Source: Fusibacter sp963666805 | Lineage (GTDB): Bacteria; Bacillota; Clostridia; Peptostreptococcales; Acidaminobacteraceae | Reading direction: 5' to 3' | DNA: 64,000 nucleotides | NCBI GenBank assembly: GCA_963666805.2 | Contig: CAXXWR010000007.1 | Span: 62,001 to 126,000, forward strand | Shown here: in pieces, positions 61,746-64,000 of the stretch | How the letters are laid out: each line of letters opens with the position of its first letter | Position numbering within the stretch: position 1 is the first letter of the stretch | Program-made: the position numbers and the translations under genes | Notes under the pieces: generated by a model | The model's input: the letters and a program-made list of their open reading frames with translations, nothing else | Told to the model about the DNA's origin: nothing | Databases searched by the model: none

Positions 61746-63033
61746 CTAAGCATCCCTTCTATACTTTCCATACTTTGTGTAATCCGCTTCATTGACATCT
61801 GCTTCAATTAAAGTTCCTTCTTCTAAGTAGTCCATCTTATCAACAGCGTACTCATCACACAAATAGCTAGCAATCTTGCCTTCACTATAGGGAATTACAA
61901 ATGTAGCATGTTTCATATTACCGAAAATTTCTGACTTAATTAAAGCAATTACATCGTCAATATTTTCGCCGGTTCTAGCTGAAACATACACATGCTCTCC
62001 TCTAGCGAGAGCTCTCGGTACTTCATCACATTTGGGGGTCTATTTTATTATAAAGTGTCACACTTTTTTTCTGATCTGCTTTAAGTTCCCTCAATACTTC
62101 ATGAGTGACCTTAATTTGCATTTCATAATAAGGGTTTGATATATCAACAACATGCAACAATAAGTCGGCATGAAGTGCTTCCTCTAAAGTCGCTTTAAAA
62201 GCATCTATGAGACTATGAGGTAGTTTTGATACAAATCCTACTGTATCTGTCAAAATAAAAGCCTTTTTATCTTCCAGAACAATTCTTCTATTATATGTGT
62301 CTAATGTAGCAAACAACATATCTTTTTCAAAAACTTGTTTTTCTAAATCTTCCTCACCTGTATGTGCGATTAAATAATTCATCAATGAGGATTTACCTGC
62401 ATTTGTATAACCTACAAGTGCAACAACAGGCACTTCATTTTTTTCACGCAACTGTCTTTGTGTCTCGCGGTGTTTTTCCGTCTCTTTGATTTGTTTGCGA
62501 ATATCATCAATCTGTGATTTAATCCGCCTCCTATCAATTTCTAGTTTTTGCTCTCCAAGTCCTCTGGTTCCAATACCGCCACCTGTTCTTGAAAGCGATT
62601 TTCCTTGTCCAGTAAGCCGTGGCATACGGTATTTCAGCTGGGCTAACTCAACTTGTAACTTTGCAATTTTAGTCTTCGCTCTCAAAGCAAAAATATCTAA
62701 TATCAAGGCTGTTCTATCAACTACAGAAACGCCAAAGGCATCTTCAAGATTTCTTATTTGAGCACCTGACAATTCATCATTAAATATAACGAGATTCGCC
62801 TCTAAGGCAATCACAGCCATTTTTACTTCTTCAACTTTTCCAGAACCAATATAAGTGGCTGCTTCAATTGTCGATTTATTTTGAATCATCATTTCTAATA
62901 CTTCCGCACCCGCTGCTTTAGTCCAGTTCAGCGAGCTCATTCATTGACTCTTTTCTCATCATAATCCTCTTTTAATCCTTGAAAAAGACCCACGAGAATT
63001 GCTTTTTGTACGACTTTCTTTATTATCTTCCAT
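61746..63033 (-). pseudogene. hflX: GTPase HflX, frame broken by about four single-base insertions
   Basis: HflX binds ribosomes and can split stalled ones. Intact sub-frames: 62026-62940 (GTP-binding core with VALVGYTNAGKSSL, LTDTVGFVSKLPH and YNKID) and 61746-61991 (C-terminal YVSARTGENIDD). Breaks lie in the G-run 62034-62038, near 62923, near 62939-62942 and in the T-run 63003-63007. Removing one base at each joins the frames into about 427 residues from ATG 63033 (MEDNKESRTKAILVGLFQG), the normal size for HflX. Sequencing error is the likely cause. Confidence 0.82.
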
Positions 63034-63151
63034 TTGCTTTCTCACCACCATTTTGGTCAATTTTTATATCGTCATTATACTATAAAAACCCTAATATTAC
63101 AAAAAAGATTATTTACTTTTAAAAGGTTTAAACAGCTTATTTTAAATGTGA

Positions 63152-63157
63152 TATAAT
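63152..63157 (+). promoter_or_regulatory. Extended -10 promoter of the penicillin-binding protein gene
   Basis: TGATATAAT is an extended -10 some 64 bases before the start codon. A small hairpin CTCTC-AATA-GAGAG (63191-63204) lies in the leader before the AGGAGG site. Confidence 0.6.
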
Positions 63158-63220
63158 ACATTGAAGTATTTTTGAACAAAATATATATGTCTCTCAATAG
63201 AGAGATTAGGAGGTTTTTAA

Positions 63221-64000
63221 ATGGACAGCAACAAAAAAGGTTTCATCTTCTAATCACAAAAAAAAACCGGAAAGTCAAAACCAAAGAAAAAAAAAAATCA
63301 GGTTTCAATTTTTTAATATAATTAAAGTACTTATTATCTTATTCATCGTTTGCCGGTCCTTATAGGCACAGGAATTACTTATTTCTACGTTAAAGATGTA
63401 TTAAAAAAATGTTGAGCCCATTGATCCAGATAAAAATTCAAGAAGCCTTAACAGAAAAACTCCGTACTCCTTGATGACCAAGGGGCGTGTCCTTGAACAA
63501 ATTCAAAGTGGTGGCTTGAGAAACTGTCGTTTAAATATGATGATATTAGTCCTGCCGTTATTTCAGCTTTTGTAGCCGTTGAAGATAAAACGTTTTGGGA
63601 GCATAACGGATTCAATGTTATTCGTATATTTGGTGCCATTAGAGATTATCTCTTTAGAGGTAAACAACTTGGTGGAACAAGTACTATTACTCAACAGCTT
63701 GCAAGAAATATATATCTCACCAATGAACGGAAGATCGAAAGAAAAGTAAAAGAAGCCTATTATGCAATTGAGCTTGAAAAGTATTTAAGTAAAGAGCAGA
63801 TTATTGAAGGCTACCTTAACTATATCTACCTAGGTGCTAATTCCTATGGTGTAGAGGCTGCTGCTCAAGCTTATTTTAATAAACATGCAAAAGATTTGGA
63901 TTTCATTGAATCAGCAATGCTTGCTGGCATTCCAAAAGAACCTAAAAAATATGCCCCAATGAAGGGTGTTTATAAAGACAATGTAAGTCCAGATGATTAT
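63221..64000 (+). pseudogene. Class A penicillin-binding protein (GT51 domain), 5' part, frame-broken, cut by window edge
   Basis: Polymerises peptidoglycan glycan strands. Start ATG 63221 after AGGAGG; a short basic cytosolic tail, a membrane helix (LIILFIV), then the GT51 domain with AVEDKTFWEHNG (catalytic Glu), GGTSTITQQLARN and GYLNYIYLGANSYGVEAAAQ. From about 63560 the frame is clean to the window edge. Before that, at least eight single-base insertions break it, most in A or G runs (for example GGGGCG near 63482 and AAAAA near 63445). The transpeptidase domain lies outside the window. Broken frame is probably sequence error. Confidence 0.82.

Noticed and set aside
61746..61991. Separate 81-residue protein starting MYVSARTG
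   Set aside because: It is the C-terminal end of HflX, cut off by a one-base insertion in the G-run 62034-62038.
63448..63639. Minus-strand ORF inside the penicillin-binding protein gene
   Set aside because: It is antisense to the GT51 coding frame, with no ribosome site or family match.
1..64000. CRISPR arrays, tRNAs, rRNAs, insertion sequences or prophage
   Set aside because: No spaced direct repeats, cloverleaf-like or rRNA segments, transposase or phage-like frames were seen by reading; a tool-based search could still find a weak tRNA or repeat.

Overview
The window reads as a chromosomal segment of a low-GC, Gram-positive anaerobe of the class Clostridia. Support comes from the order dtd-relA-apt-recJ-lapA-secF-secD, the SCIFF peptide with its radical SAM maturase (scfA/scfB), the block yajC-tgt-queA-spoIID-like-ruvB-ruvA, strong AGGAGG-type ribosome sites, S-box (SAM-I) riboswitches and intrinsic terminators. 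I see no rRNA, tRNA, CRISPR, prophage or insertion sequence. Most genes lie on the minus strand.

Layout: 1-16.8 kb is housekeeping: stringent response, purine salvage, single-strand exonuclease, Sec accessory proteins, SCIFF maturation, queuosine synthesis, a SpoIID-domain protein and RuvAB. 16.8-21.8 kb holds a MATE exporter, a YibE/F membrane protein, a lipoprotein hydrolase and a PspC protein. 21.8-27.5 kb is the methionine/one-carbon region: metF, a separate methionine synthase activation protein and a MetH lacking that domain, read from one SAM-I riboswitch, plus an aspartate kinase behind a second SAM-I riboswitch. 27.6-31.8 kb is a heterodimeric ABC exporter with one degenerate ATP site. 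It sits behind a 32-codon leader ORF whose 3' end is complementary to the 5' arm of a terminator, a BmrB/BmrCD-like attenuation arrangement and the most interesting system here.

31.9-40.2 kb has a class II aldolase-family gene and the operon cheA-cheW-mcp-cheR-cheB, with no cheY or flagellar genes beside it. 40.2-46.3 kb is glycerol/dihydroxyacetone use (PocR/AraC regulator, glycerol dehydrogenase, DhaK, DhaL) followed by a membrane-fused hydrolase. 46.3-54.8 kb is mixed: acyltransferase, receiver-histidine kinase, TauE, FliB-like methylase, lipoprotein cyclophilin, a small helical protein with an NRDE protein, a MarR regulator divergent from a quinone oxidoreductase across two operators, and an iron-sulfur flavoprotein. 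55.1-59.5 kb carries a GH51 arabinofuranosidase and clpB behind a CIRCE-like site.

From about 60.0 to 63.55 kb, yebC, hflX and the start of a class A penicillin-binding protein are broken by many single-base insertions, mostly in homopolymers. Removing them restores full-length conserved proteins, so this looks like a patch of sequence error rather than real gene decay.
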